Shown here: positions 46,170-57,745 of the stretch, piece by piece
Layout: each line of letters begins with the position of its first letter
Position numbering within the stretch: position 1 is the stretch's first letter
DNA from: Bigelowiella natans CCMP2755
Lineage: Eukaryota; Cercozoa; Chlorarachniophyceae
Direction of reading: 5' to 3'
DNA: 64,000 nucleotides
Assembly: GCA_000320545.1 (NCBI GenBank)
Contig: ADNK01001199.1
Span: 56,001 to 120,000 of the forward strand
Notes under the pieces: generated by a model
Databases searched by the model: none
Told to the model about the DNA's origin: nothing
The model's input: the letters and a program-made list of their open reading frames with translations, nothing else
Position numbers and translations under genes: made by a program

Positions 46170-46174
46170 CACCA
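46170..46174. repeat. Right target-site duplication (CACCA)
   Basis: CACCA directly follows the right LTR and matches 39637-39641. Confidence 0.7.
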
Positions 46175-47029
46175 TGCACACTGGCACACGCTATGCTGTG
46201 TAGCATGACGTGTGTTATAGTGTTGTGTGTTGCACACCACGATGTGAGGTGCGACTAGATGGTTGCGGCGGCGAAAATGCGAGGTACGGTGTGCGACCGT
46301 GCCACCAACAAGCTAGCCGCTAGCCTGGCCTGCTAGCCTGTTGCATCTTGTCAAGAGTTTTGACTCACATTGCACGTGAGCCCCAGCGTAGAGCCGGCGA
46401 AAGCCATGCATTTGGGAGCCGGACGACACTTGTCTCGATTCGTCTGCGACTGTTGCAACGGCGGCATTCCAGCACGTCTACGTGTAGCAGACGTGCGTGA
46501 GACGATCGAGTGTCCCATCGATCGTGCGCTAGCTGGACTGTGCTAGCTAGCTAGTGTGCTTGCAAGTGCTTGCAAAGCACTCAAGACCAAAGCGGACGCA
46601 GCTGTGGGCCACACTGTGAAATGGCTGCGTCCATGGCCCACAGCTAGCTAGCTAGACAGCACCTGCCTGGGTCTTCCTGGACTTTCACTTGTTGCAGTGC
46701 AATGTCATGCAACATCATGACCATTTCCCTAGCCTGCGTTCATTGATGGCATTTCTGGCCTCCACAGTGCTTGCACCTTTGACGCTTTGACAACTAGCAC
46801 ACGACCATGGTGTTCTGCTTGTGTTGTTGCCGATCAACCCGAGCGATCGAAAGAAAGAAAGCAACTTGATGGCCGGCTGCACTTCCAAAGTGCGCATTGC
46901 ATGGCACTCGCAAAGTGCGAAAAAATGAATCCTCTGCAAGCCAAGAGCTTTGAGGTGGACACCTGAAGAGTGTCATGTGTTTCACCTCTGTCAGATTCAG
47001 CCATCAGACATGGATCTGGAGCTAAAACA
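46175..47029. other. Spacer right of the retrotransposon, GCTAGC-rich
   Basis: Dense in palindromic words: agctagccgctagcc, gatcgatcgtgcgctagc, gctagctagctag (about 46545) and agctagctagctag (about 46644). Also a short inverted repeat, gcttgcaagtgcttgcaaagc. No gene recognised. It has the character of a tail-to-tail spacer although the next host gene starts, not ends, here. Confidence 0.6.
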
Positions 47030-49255
47030 ATGCCCACTTTGTTCGGCGAGAGTCTGCATGTGAAACGAGAGTTTCTAAAGGTAGTTTTCAGCATTAATAT
47101 TTGACTTGTGGCAGATTGTTGCAGTCTTAATATTTTGTCCAAACTCAAAATGTGTAGAAAAACACAGATTGTTTTAGTATAATCTCGAGTAATCTCGCAT
47201 AAATTATTATCTAATAACATCTACTAATTCCACACTTCTCGGCCCGCTGCCCGGACAGAATAAATGGAGGAGGTGTGCACCTGCAGGCTTTCGGGTTCCC
47301 TTGTACTTCCTTTCCAAATAAATGGTCTATTAATACAGGTTCCCATTAAGCTGGTGGTAGTTGGGGGTAAGGGCGTCGGGAAGACCGCAATTGTGCACCG
47401 ATTTAAGAAGCGAAAGTAGGCCATCATTTGTGATGTGTGTGGGCGATGAGAGGCAGTTGCTAATGACATTTCTTCTATTCGTTTTCAGCTTTCACCGTGA
47501 ATACGTACCGACCGTCGGGTTTAACGTCAATACCTTCCAGGTGAACGAGCAAATTTTTACTCAGTCATGTCATGCGTAATTATGATCTCTAACCCTGCTC
47601 TCTCCCTCCCTCCCTCCCTCTCCCTCTCTTTTAGCTCACCAAAGCCATCCAGAAGCAGAGCTTAGACATCTGTCTCCAAATCTGGGACGTTTCGCATCTT
47701 GAAATAGACGGTTGGATATATGTTGATATTACTTTCCAGCAATCATCTCCCAAAACAGATCGATCCCTCTTATTGTCAGGTTTTCATCTCGAGACAATCT
47801 TCGAAGATGTATCCGGTGTTATGATCGTCATAGATCCATCCGACTCAAAGAGTTTAATGGTCATCACACCACAAAATACAAAACACACAGAAGGAGGAAA
47901 TGATAGTGGGGAAAGCGGGCAGAAGATAGAAGCTCTAATAGTGTCTCCTCATTGTTAGGCCTTCGACGACTGGTTAAATGTAGTGCGGGATCTTGTCCCC
48001 AACACCAAGATTCCAGTCACGCTGGCCGTCACTAAGCTCGACTTATGCAAAGACCATACAACTTCAACAGCGTCAGTAGCACTTCACGCAAAATCCTATG
48101 CATGAAACATGTAACAAAGAGTTCTACGTGTATGTACACACGCCGATATTTTATGTGCGCTTATCTCTAACATTGCTATTCTCCCTTTTCAGGTCCTTGA
48201 TTGCGTCCTCCATCGGCCTAACGCCACAATCGTCATTGGCGAAGCTCTTTGGCGCAGGGGGCAGCACCCAGGGGGAGCCAAAAAAGAAAGTCTCTGGTGC
48301 AAGAGGAGACGAGAAAACGGGATCGAAAGACGGAAGTGAGCAACTAATAATCTTCAAAGAACTTCATTGATTTTGTTCTTTCATTAATTTTGTTCCAAAT
48401 ATCTATCCATCGGCGCCTGTGTACAAAATAGGAGTATTGCCCCCTTCATTGGAAGAGCTACGGTATTCAATACTAAGAACCATCTTAGCAGATTAAGTCG
48501 AGCTTGGTCGCGTCCAAATAGACTACATACTACCTCTATCTGAAAAAATATGCAATATTACTTGCTCGTAGCCCTCGGGAACAAGCTAAGATCCTCGACA
48601 AGTTCTGCGCCTTGGCAGGATTAGCGGAATGGAAGCAATGCAGGTTGTAAGATAGAAGGCATTGCAATATGACGTAGAGAATGAAGCGATGCACTATAAC
48701 TACGTCTGCGAGTACGATTGTAGTTGCTTCTCATTGATTGGCCTCTATTGTTCTCTTCTACTAGCTCCAAGACTGGGAAGAATGTCAAGGTGCTTAGCGA
48801 AAACGTTGCCAATTGCAGTGAATTCAGTGTTAAGTAGTTTCTTTTGCCAGAAGCAATACTTTCTCCTATTCGCAACAAAAACCTTCAAATGTAACGCTAA
48901 TGTATTTATCTCATGTTCTACGTTTGAAATGTGATTAGTGTCCTGGGTCAATTCTTTTGTAGAGCAATAGTTTATTTGAGATTCCACTCTGACGTATTTT
49001 CGCTTTCTCACTCAGGATGCGCTCTATTCGCTTGTCAATCTGAGCTTGCAGCCGCTCCTTGAAACGAGGAAAAAGAGGGATATTATAGAAGTAACCAATA
49101 GACATCATACTGCTGTCCATCATTTTGTTGTTGCATGTATTATGATAGTTTTCCCAGAATGTCATGATGACCCCCGCCCCTCCTTATGCTGTAGTCGCGC
49201 AAGAAATCATACATATTCCCAAATGATTGATATTTCATGCAAAATATTCTTCTGA
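47030..49255 (+). CDS. Rab28-like small GTPase, divergent
   Basis: Multi-exon. The G1 exon reads VPIKLVVVGGKGVGKTAIVH (P-loop GGKGVGKT, from 47340). Next come FHREYVPTVGFNVNTFQ (switch I, Thr present), LDICLQIWDVSHLEIDG (G3 position), ETIFEDVSGVMIVIDPSDSK, PVTLAVTKLDL (G4 as TKLD), and SKTGKNVKVLSENVANC (G5-like SKTG near 48765). The LQIWD...G order and the FDDWLNVV segment resemble Rab28. The G3 motif is WDVSH rather than the usual WDxxGQ, so GTP hydrolysis may be altered. First exon 47030-47080 (MPTLFGESLHVKREFLK) is proposed because it joins in phase; it is uncertain. The last exon ends at a TGA at 49253-49255, also tentative. Role inferred: membrane or ciliary traffic. Confidence 0.65.
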
Positions 49256-50712
49256 TCTTGATCACATGAGAGATTCCGTGTATCAGTGCGTAGTATAAAA
49301 CACATCTTTGAATAACGGGCATAAAGGTTTATTGTATTCTATCTTTGTTATTGGGTCGTAAATAGGCAGAAGAAAAAATGAGGAATAAGTCCTCTGCGAA
49401 ACCTTTCTTCACCCAAAAGTTTTACGAAATCCCTTCACACAAGTACTAGGCAGTCTAGTCTTCCCTCCCCCCTTTCACTCCCTTCCACTTTTTATCTCCT
49501 CAATTCTATTCTTTGTGAGATCTTTAGTAATCCAAATATGACTTTCTGATACGAATGTATATGTGCCGTTCTAACTTTTTGTCTTGCATGCATTTTTCGC
49601 TACAGAAAGAAAAAGAAAAGATGACGTGGGTTCTAATATGTAATTTGGCCGTACCTTGCGATGCGAAGTAGTTAGCTGAATTTACACCTTTAGACCTAGA
49701 CATGTAGAGAAATTGAAAACTTGTATCCAAGCGCAAGCATATCGCATCTTGTCATCAACAATGCATATATGCAACACGTGCACTATTATCTTGCAACCTA
49801 GCAACGTTGCAGTGCAATAATTATACCAAGCTGCGCATGCATGAGATGGATGTAATGATCGCACATGATTACGATGCTGTAAATCTATAAATCTATAGAG
49901 CATAGTCACCCTAATGTAGCTTTTTTGCAGCGACTATGTTCCATGATATTGAGCTACAGCAGCATGTGCACACGCTACGTACATAGCTAGCTAGCTAGGC
50001 CAGTACCCTTCGATTCACATTTAGATAATTTTACGTGTAGAGATGTCTTGTTGGAACTTGCGATGCGTGTAACTAGATCTAGAGATAGCTAGATAGCGCC
50101 ATGCATCGGGACATATAAGCTAATTGGATGTAGACGAAATGTCTGGAATATGCGCATATATAGCGCCGCACACATGCTAGCTAGCTAGCTAGCATGTCAC
50201 GTCACAGCACGACCATGCATGCTAGCAGCATGACGTACGTACAACTAGACAAGCTAGTACATTCTAGCATTGAGAGCTCATCTAGTACTGAGTACGTCAT
50301 GTCACATTTTGCTCGATTGTCAAGGGCGGGGCCAATGCTAGATATATACAATAAATGCGCTGCTGGAGCGTGTCGATCTTCGTACGATACCTATATAGCA
50401 GCTTCCTCTACACACCTAGACATGCACACTTTTTGACATGACATTGACTAGGTCTACTAGAACCCCGCCAACGCATTTTTGTAATTGCTGGTTTCAAATA
50501 TCTCACACGTGTTATGATAAGATGGGTTCTTTTCTGGATATCATCAGAATACCAGTCCCAATAATACGCTCTCAAGCATTCTTTCATGGATGAGAACAAA
50601 GATTTACAGGCAAAACTAAAATTTGCTTTGAAGATTCAATTTAAAATTCTCTTCTTTCTTTTTGTCATTGTCAGCCGCCATACTAACCATAATGCAATGG
50701 AACTTTCTATTC
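49256..50712. other. Tail-to-tail spacer, longest of its class
   Basis: About 1.45 kb. The left third is AT/pyrimidine-rich. The right two-thirds (49680-50450) is packed with palindromic words: catagctagctagctagg, gctagctagctagctagc near 50180, gatctagagatagctagatag and gtacgtacaactagacaagctag. No coding segment recognised. Confidence 0.65.
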
Positions 50713-50972
50713 CTATACACGGATGTTGACGTCAACTCCGCTAGGAAGATCTAATGTCATTAACGCATCCACGGTTTCTGGAGATAGATCTGTGACATCC
50801 AAAAGACGTTGATGTGTCCGAATCTCAAAATGTTCGCGTGAATCCTTGTTCACGTGTGGGGAGCGAAGGACACAGTAAATTCTTCGCCTTGTAGGAAGCA
50901 TGACTACGCCACTGTTTTAGAGGGGAAGCGGAAGAGGGACGGAAAATGGGGGAAATGAGTCTTTTATATCTA

Positions 50973-51022
<50 letters not shown>

Positions 51023-51606
51023 TTCAATTTTTATGCGTACAAATACCTGCAAGTTGATCCTGTAGAGGTTGTAGTAGATTGAATCATATCAACAGCCTCC
51101 TTGAGGTGGTCCTTCGAGTACGACTAAAATAGGCACACGAACTTAAGATGGTAGTTACGATTATGATACTATGAAGAATATGTACCCTCAATTTAATGCG
51201 AAGCTTTTCTGGTGTATCGCTGGATACTGGCTCAGATGATGCCATCTCTGCGACAGTCGAACCGACAGAGAACGGCTGGTTTGAAGAACGGACCAGTGTG
51301 GGCAATTTTCGTGACATTCTATTTATGGTAGTAAGTCCTGTAGGTGCATTTCCAGATATCCTTTGTACGAGAACTCTTTCCAAATTGTTTGGGGTTGAGA
51401 AACCCCTGAAGCATGCCCATGCTGAGAGAATTACAACCACCTGCGAGGAAAGTTACATAAGGCTCCCATCCCAGTGGATTCCGTGCGTTGGATAAAAATA
51501 TATTAAAAATTACCGAGATGATGGAGGCGAGGATGGATTTCTTCACTCTAATGCTACGCTGTCTTGCGTCATTTGAGGAGAGTGCTTGGTAATGAGGCTC
51601 CATCAT
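50713..51606 (-). CDS. RPS10: Plastid ribosomal protein S10 (uS10c), nuclear-encoded
   Basis: Four exons join exactly: 51606-51514, 51440-51186, 51123-51047 and 50911-50713, giving 207 residues. The core is bacterial-type uS10 of the 30S subunit: [20 protein letters not shown], then [35 protein letters not shown] and [18 protein letters not shown]. [22 protein letters not shown] is close to cyanobacterial and plastid S10. The N-terminus has a basic region, then a hydrophobic segment [19 protein letters not shown] (residues about 25-43), then a Ser/Thr/Arg-rich stretch to about residue 85. That is a signal-plus-transit leader as used for complex plastids. A plain mitochondrial import signal would not need the hydrophobic segment. 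Intron 3 carries a (TA)n run. Confidence 0.88.
50974..51019. repeat. (TA)n microsatellite in an intron
   Basis: A TA run of more than 40 bp inside the last intron of the S10 gene. Confidence 0.92.
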
Positions 51607-52317
51607 TCGGTGGGGGAGGGGGTATTACACTCGGGTTGTAGTGAGAGAGTGACGAATTTGTATCTTGCGACAATATGATTCTCGTGTCGCTATTCTGATT
51701 TCCACAGTTTTTTTAACATGATTTCCATGGCAGCAGGCTGCACAAAGGACCGGAATGTTTAACAAATCCAGTATGTGAGGATATTAGATATCTGCGACAA
51801 CATAAATGTACCTCAAAGCTGCTGTTTTTGGGAATTATCGCATCCAAAGTCGCATAAATCTCCGGGGTACGACCGCGGCTGGCAGTGGCTGAAAAAGGAC
51901 CATGCCCGATTTATTTTTGAATATTGATTTATTCGGTGATCAACTTGAATTCGAATGTGACCTCCAGATATCCTCCAGAGATTATGGCTCCGAATAAGTT
52001 TTAAAAAATCGCTCGATCGGCGAATTGCCAACCCGAATTCAAGACAAAGTGGTACGAAACTAAATCCTGGATGTCTTCATATTTTACTAATAGTCAATTA
52101 ATATTGTGTGTCGTATATTTATTTTAGTATGCTATTAACAAATTATATATATTTCTCAAGAGAATAGAGAGGCTGAGCAAAAGGTCGGAGGTTCAGAGGT
52201 GCGTGGGCAAGATTCTGAAATATTCTCTCTGCGACATAAAATATTTCATGTCGTTGATTACAAACTACATCAATTCATTCTTAGAGTTTTACAGTAAGGA
52301 GGTCTCCCCCATAAGCC
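51607..52317. other. Head-to-head spacer between plastid S10 and cytosolic L22 genes
   Basis: About 710 bp, AT-rich on its right side, without GCTAGC runs. Presumed promoters for two ribosomal-protein genes serving different compartments. No defined motif assigned. Confidence 0.5.
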
Positions 52318-53046
52318 ATGCCTAAGTATAGCGTCGAGCCGGCAGATCCTTCGAAGTAAGGGACCCCATTCCTTTCATTTAACAAATAATATCACCCACG
52401 CATTATAATCTGTTTATTTTATTATTAACGGTGTGTGATTTTTACTTCGAAGGTCTTGCAAGGCTCGTGGATCGAACCTTCGTGTTCATTACAAGGTGTG
52501 TATTATTCTTTTTGCTTACATTCGCATTTCTTCTTGCGTGGCTTGTATTAAAATAAATAACTTTTAATTCAGAACACCCATGAGACCGCAGAAGCTATTA
52601 AGGGGCTCTCCCTCACACGTGCTCAGCGTTATTTGAAGGATGTTATTGCACACAAGGATGCTATCCCATTCCGTAAGCATATGGGAGGTTGCGGTCGCAA
52701 GGCTCAGGTTAAGAAATACAAGGGTGCTACTCAGTGCCGTTGGCCAGAAAAGTCATGCAAGTTCCTTCTTGACTTGCTCACCAACGCTGAGAGCAATGCT
52801 GAAATCGCCGGCCTTGAGGTTGAGTCTCTCATCATCACTCACATTCAAGTCAACAGGGCACCTAAGATGCGCAGAAGAACCTACAGAGCTCACGGACGTA
52901 TCAACCCTTATATGTCGAGCCCTTGCCACGTAGAAATGATCCTTTCGCCAAAATCCGAGAAGGATACTGTAAAGAAGGGAGAGTCCAAGGATAACAACGC
53001 TGTTGCTCGCCGCGTGAAGCAGGGTGGAGGAGGATTTGAATCTTAA
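52318..53046 (+). CDS. RPL17: Cytosolic 60S ribosomal protein uL22 (L17)
   Basis: Three exons: 52318-52355, 52453-52495 and 52573-53046. The joins restore [19 protein letters not shown], then [20 protein letters not shown]. The rest is the conserved eukaryotic uL22: [74 protein letters not shown]. It lines the nascent-peptide exit tunnel of the large subunit. The basic C-terminal tail ends GGGGFES. Both introns are short and placed after the first 13 and 27 codons. The start is supported by the typical M-x-x-Y-S N-terminus. Confidence 0.96.
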
Positions 53047-54023
53047 ATGTTGAGAGCACAAGATTGAAACCCCATTGTTTTACATGTGATAGTCACATTT
53101 CATTAAAGTGCTGTTGCTGTAATTACGAATGTCACTAGACCGGTGTGGGTTGCGTCATATTCGATCCTTTTCTGTGGGGCGGTGTCATTGCTATTTATTC
53201 TACATAAATCTACTTGATACATAGAGATGATCAATACGCATAAGAAGCACACAAAAAGAGAAACAGTGAGAAAAGATACGAGTTTATGAACGGTTGCGCT
53301 TTTGCTACGTCTGACATAGACTAGCTGGCTAGGACGATAGATCGAGTGCATTCGCATGTGTATGCTACGATGCGCGCTATCTGTTCACACCATGCATGTG
53401 GCGTGGCTATGCATATACCAACAACTAGACATAGCACAAGTAGCATTTACGCTATCTAGCTATCCACATATCCACACTAGCACGTATGCACTTGCTGCGT
53501 GATATGTTGCCAATGAGTTCCACGCAAGCAATGCGCTGAAAATTGCTACTCATCAAATCTTGGAAAAATCGCGATCAAACACCCACTCCAATCACATCTC
53601 ACGGGCAAGCTAGCAAGCAATCGATGTGCACTTATTCGCACATATTGACTTCAGTCTTCAGTTCATGTTTTCATCGATGAAAACATTCTAGCTCACACTT
53701 TCATGTCGTCGTCATATAGCGTAGCATCGCAAAAAAAAAATCCAAACACTCGGTTTTCACAGTGAACATCACTAGATTAGTGAACCCCTCCTCCTCCGTG
53801 GCACAAGCTAGACGTGTGATGTGGTTCTGCGCAGATCTAGATATGTGTGCCATGCAGCGTCATTGTTCGCATTGCTGTATAGCGTGCACATCTAGACATC
53901 TACGCACGTGAATCGAACAACAAAATCTTCAACAAAGCTCAGACAGTGTCACGACATTTACATCTCTAGATCTAGACATGTGTAGACATTGCTACTAGAC
54001 TACGCAATGCTGCATCGAATTAT
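53047..54023. other. Tail-to-tail spacer
   Basis: About 980 bp with ctagctggctagg, gcaagctagcaagcaatcgatg, ctagatctagacatgtg and repeated catgcatg words. No exon or RNA gene recognised. Confidence 0.65.
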
Positions 54024-55818
54024 CTACAAGCCATTTCCACGAATCACGGCAATTTTCTCTACGCCCTGAAGCATAAGACGACTTGCAACTTTTTGCGCCT
54101 GAATCTGATGGGAACCAACGACTATCACCCACGGATCCATGTTGATCTGCACTGCATGAATGCGTGATGAAGACGGTACTCTTCGCGACTCGCGCGCCTT
54201 CTTTCGTTCTTCTGATATTTTTTGTGCTATCTTCACGAAAGTACCTTCACACACACAACATAGCACAAAGAATCAGATAAACTTGGGAGAAATATGATGC
54301 TGACGATGCTACTGGCGAATGCAGGTTATACTTTAAACGCATCTAAAAATAACCAGGTTTGAAGGGCCATATAGTCTCGCCATTAGCCGGAGATCGTTGC
54401 TCGCTTGCTGCTGCAATTAGGGATAGCGGGCGCGAAATAAGGGACTTGGCATGTCCTAGTGTAGATGTGACGGTAGACGTAACCGTCGACGCAAGTGCGA
54501 ATCCTCTCTGACTCAAGTTGTTTCCGCCCCGATCACTCGATTCTGTTCGATGTTTTGATTGCGAAGTGGCTGGGGGATCTGCTGTCTGCATATCATTTGT
54601 TTCTGTGCCGCCTCCCCCCCCCCCTCCTTTGTCGTGATCATCAGACTCCAAAGGGGTTGGTGGAGAGGAGGAGAACGAGAAGGCGCGGGCAGCTGAAGAG
54701 ACTGGACTGATATAATCGATGCTGCTAATATCGGCCGCGAAACTCTGCATGGAATACGATGGTGATGCGAACGATAAGGACGATGGAGAGGTGGGGCTTG
54801 GGGTCTTTGCGGTGACAGTAGATGGTGACTTTGTAGAAGATGTAGATGATGATTCTAGTGTGAATCGAATGGCGCCAGGCAATGTCAATCTAGGTTGTAT
54901 TAGCAAACAAGCGTTACCATTTATATTTGAACTATGGATAGATGTATCTTAATGAGAGATTTTCTGTGTAGCACACACATCGACACATATATTTTATATA
55001 CCTACATAAATGCATTCATAATGATATAGTAACTTGATACGAATTTCATATTCCATCCTCTTCTTCTTTTCCCCCTTTTCCATTTGACAATAAGCACACA
55101 CCGTTGGTCTTCGCCATCGTTCTCATCCGTCGTTTGGGCACTTCCTGTCGCTACTGCTGCCTCCCTGACATCTATGATAATCGGAGCACAAAGGCTAGGA
55201 GATAGAAGCTCGACGTTGAAGATTGCCCTCTCCTCCTCATCCTCCTCATAAAAACTGCTTATTTGCTTTTTCATGCCTTTCCTTTCATCGTTGACCAAAT
55301 CGCCCTTGCTACTGGCCGATCCGATCGTTTTCCTTCTAAGCCGCTTATTCTTCGGGTTTCGTGGAGGAAGCGGTGACAAAGGAGATGCGAGCAGATTGCG
55401 GAGTCGTGTGACCAGCATAAATTCGTCGTCTCCATCAGCATTCAGCTCTTCCTTGGTTGGTTCTAACGACGATTTTTCCTTGAGACTATTTACGCTACTA
55501 TCTGTGCTGGCCTGGCCTGTCGTGTTCTTATTCTTCCTTTTCTTCTTCTTCTTAGACTCTGGAATCTTATTCATCTCAGTCGATTTTAGAAGAGCGAGGA
55601 GTTCCGCGGCACTTATGCTTGGGGACACAATCTGGAGATCAAACGAAATGATTTTGCACGGTGAATCGTGTGAGTTAATTGGGAAAGAACAATTGAAAGA
55701 CGACCATAATAACTCTATCAGTTCTTGTGTTAATAGAGAATACAAGTATGGCCATGTAGCAGTTTTTCTATCGCTATGTTTTCCAAATATTATGCATAGA
55801 TATGAATAACCACACACA

Positions 55819-55859
<41 letters not shown>

Positions 55860-57710
55860 TCGATTAACGCTGGCTTTCCTCCTCGTCAGCTACACACCTC
55901 GTCAGCACTCTTAACGTACTTCTCCTCCCCTGCTCGAAATCGTTTCCCCTCTTTGCCAACGATGCGATGACCCGTTTTTGGCTCTGCATCTACACAGCTG
56001 CTGTTAACACCACCACGACTGTGAACGAAGGAGTCATCACTGGAACAAAGGCTCTTTCTCTGAATATCATGCTTTTCTCCTCCCTTTCCTGCTTTGCCCT
56101 CTTTCCTATCTACATCCTCATCGGGGACGCTGTTATTATTATCTTTTATCTTTCTATTGGCAACGTCATTTTCTGCCTTTGATGCCTCTTCCTCCGCCCC
56201 CTCTCCCCCCTCTTTGCCTTGTGTTACTTGAGAACTTCCCCCAACACCATCCGACCTAGCCTCAATAGAGGAATCCAGCCCTCTTTCCTCGCCAGATTTT
56301 GGACTTTTGGTAGTAGTATTGCTATCGATGATAGTTGAGTAATCTTCATGACTTCTTTGGTCCGACAGCGAAATCCCTTGTTCGGCCGCCTTCTCCTGCC
56401 GTCTCCTCCTCCTCTCCCTCCACCTCTCATTCTTGAATGCCGATATTGAGGGCTCGCTGAAGGGAGGGGTCGTGGCCCAATCGTACAAATGCGGAGGCGT
56501 CTGCAGGAACAGCGCATGTGCTAGTTGCACGATAGGGAGGGGAGGCGTTGGAGGGAGGCGCGACAGGTACGACAGCATATCGTTCATGTCAAAGCTAAGC
56601 ATATTCTCACTGTTCAGCAAGATCATCGCCAAGATGAGGAAAACGGGGAAAGGATTGTTGTTGGGGGTGTTGTCTGAAGGAGGAGAGGAGGAGGAGGAGG
56701 TCGATCCTTTGGTCTCGGCGTTGCTTGTCGCATGAATGAAGCAGAATAATGCATCCCAGATGGGGAAGATAGGGTGCACCGACTGCCGCGACACAGAGAA
56801 CCATTTCGATGATGACTTTGAGGAGGGGGAGGAGTGCGTGGCCCAAGCGGCCTTAGACGCGTCCATTTCGTGTGAAAACAGATGAGTGAAGAGTGGTAAC
56901 ACCCACGACGTTATGTACATATCAGGGTAGACCCCCAGCTTGCGAAGGTGAAGTGCAAGCGAAGGGCAGAAGAAGTACATCAACTGCTGCAGCAAGGCCC
57001 CATGAGCGGGCAGGCTGCTATGCTTGCCATCCACCAGCAGATACCGGAGGTACGTTTCACCCAGCTTCTCAACAAGCTGCCACGCATCGCTCTCGTCTTC
57101 ATAGACCGTCAAAGCGGTCGCAGCAACCGAATCAAATCCCTGCCAGTACCGTCGGGAGCCCTCGGAGCCCCCCCCCCCTGCCCCCCAGGTACGAAGGATC
57201 CTTCGCAGTTGGGTGCGCTTGCGGATGGTAGAGAGCGTGGGGGAGTCTGAGCAGCACCGTGGGAGGTCTAGGGAGAGCTGGCGGAATAGTTCTCGCAGCC
57301 TATCTTGCATCGCCTCATCACCCACAACACGTGACTCGAGTCGTTGCATCCTGTATAAAGGCTCTGCGTCGGTGTGCAACCCTAGCAGACAACGCCACAC
57401 CGCCGGTCTAAGCTGCGAGGGCAATGAAATGCCGTTTGTGCAGCAGAGCACCATAACGGTTCTCCGCACACGTTCAGCATTGACCTTGGAATGGATAAGA
57501 AGTCTCCGAAGCCTGCACGTAGCTCTGTAGGCTATGTGCACACGTTCAAAGGCCAAGTGTTGAGGTGACACGTTACTGCTGCTGCTACTGCTACTGCTGC
57601 TGCCGTGTTGCTGTGTCTGTCGCCGTTTTCGAGTGGTTTTATCATCGTCTGAGGCTCTCCGAGCCTTGTTGTCCACATCCGGAGGTGTCATCGTCAACTT
57701 CATCAACAGC

Positions 57711-57745
<35 letters not shown>

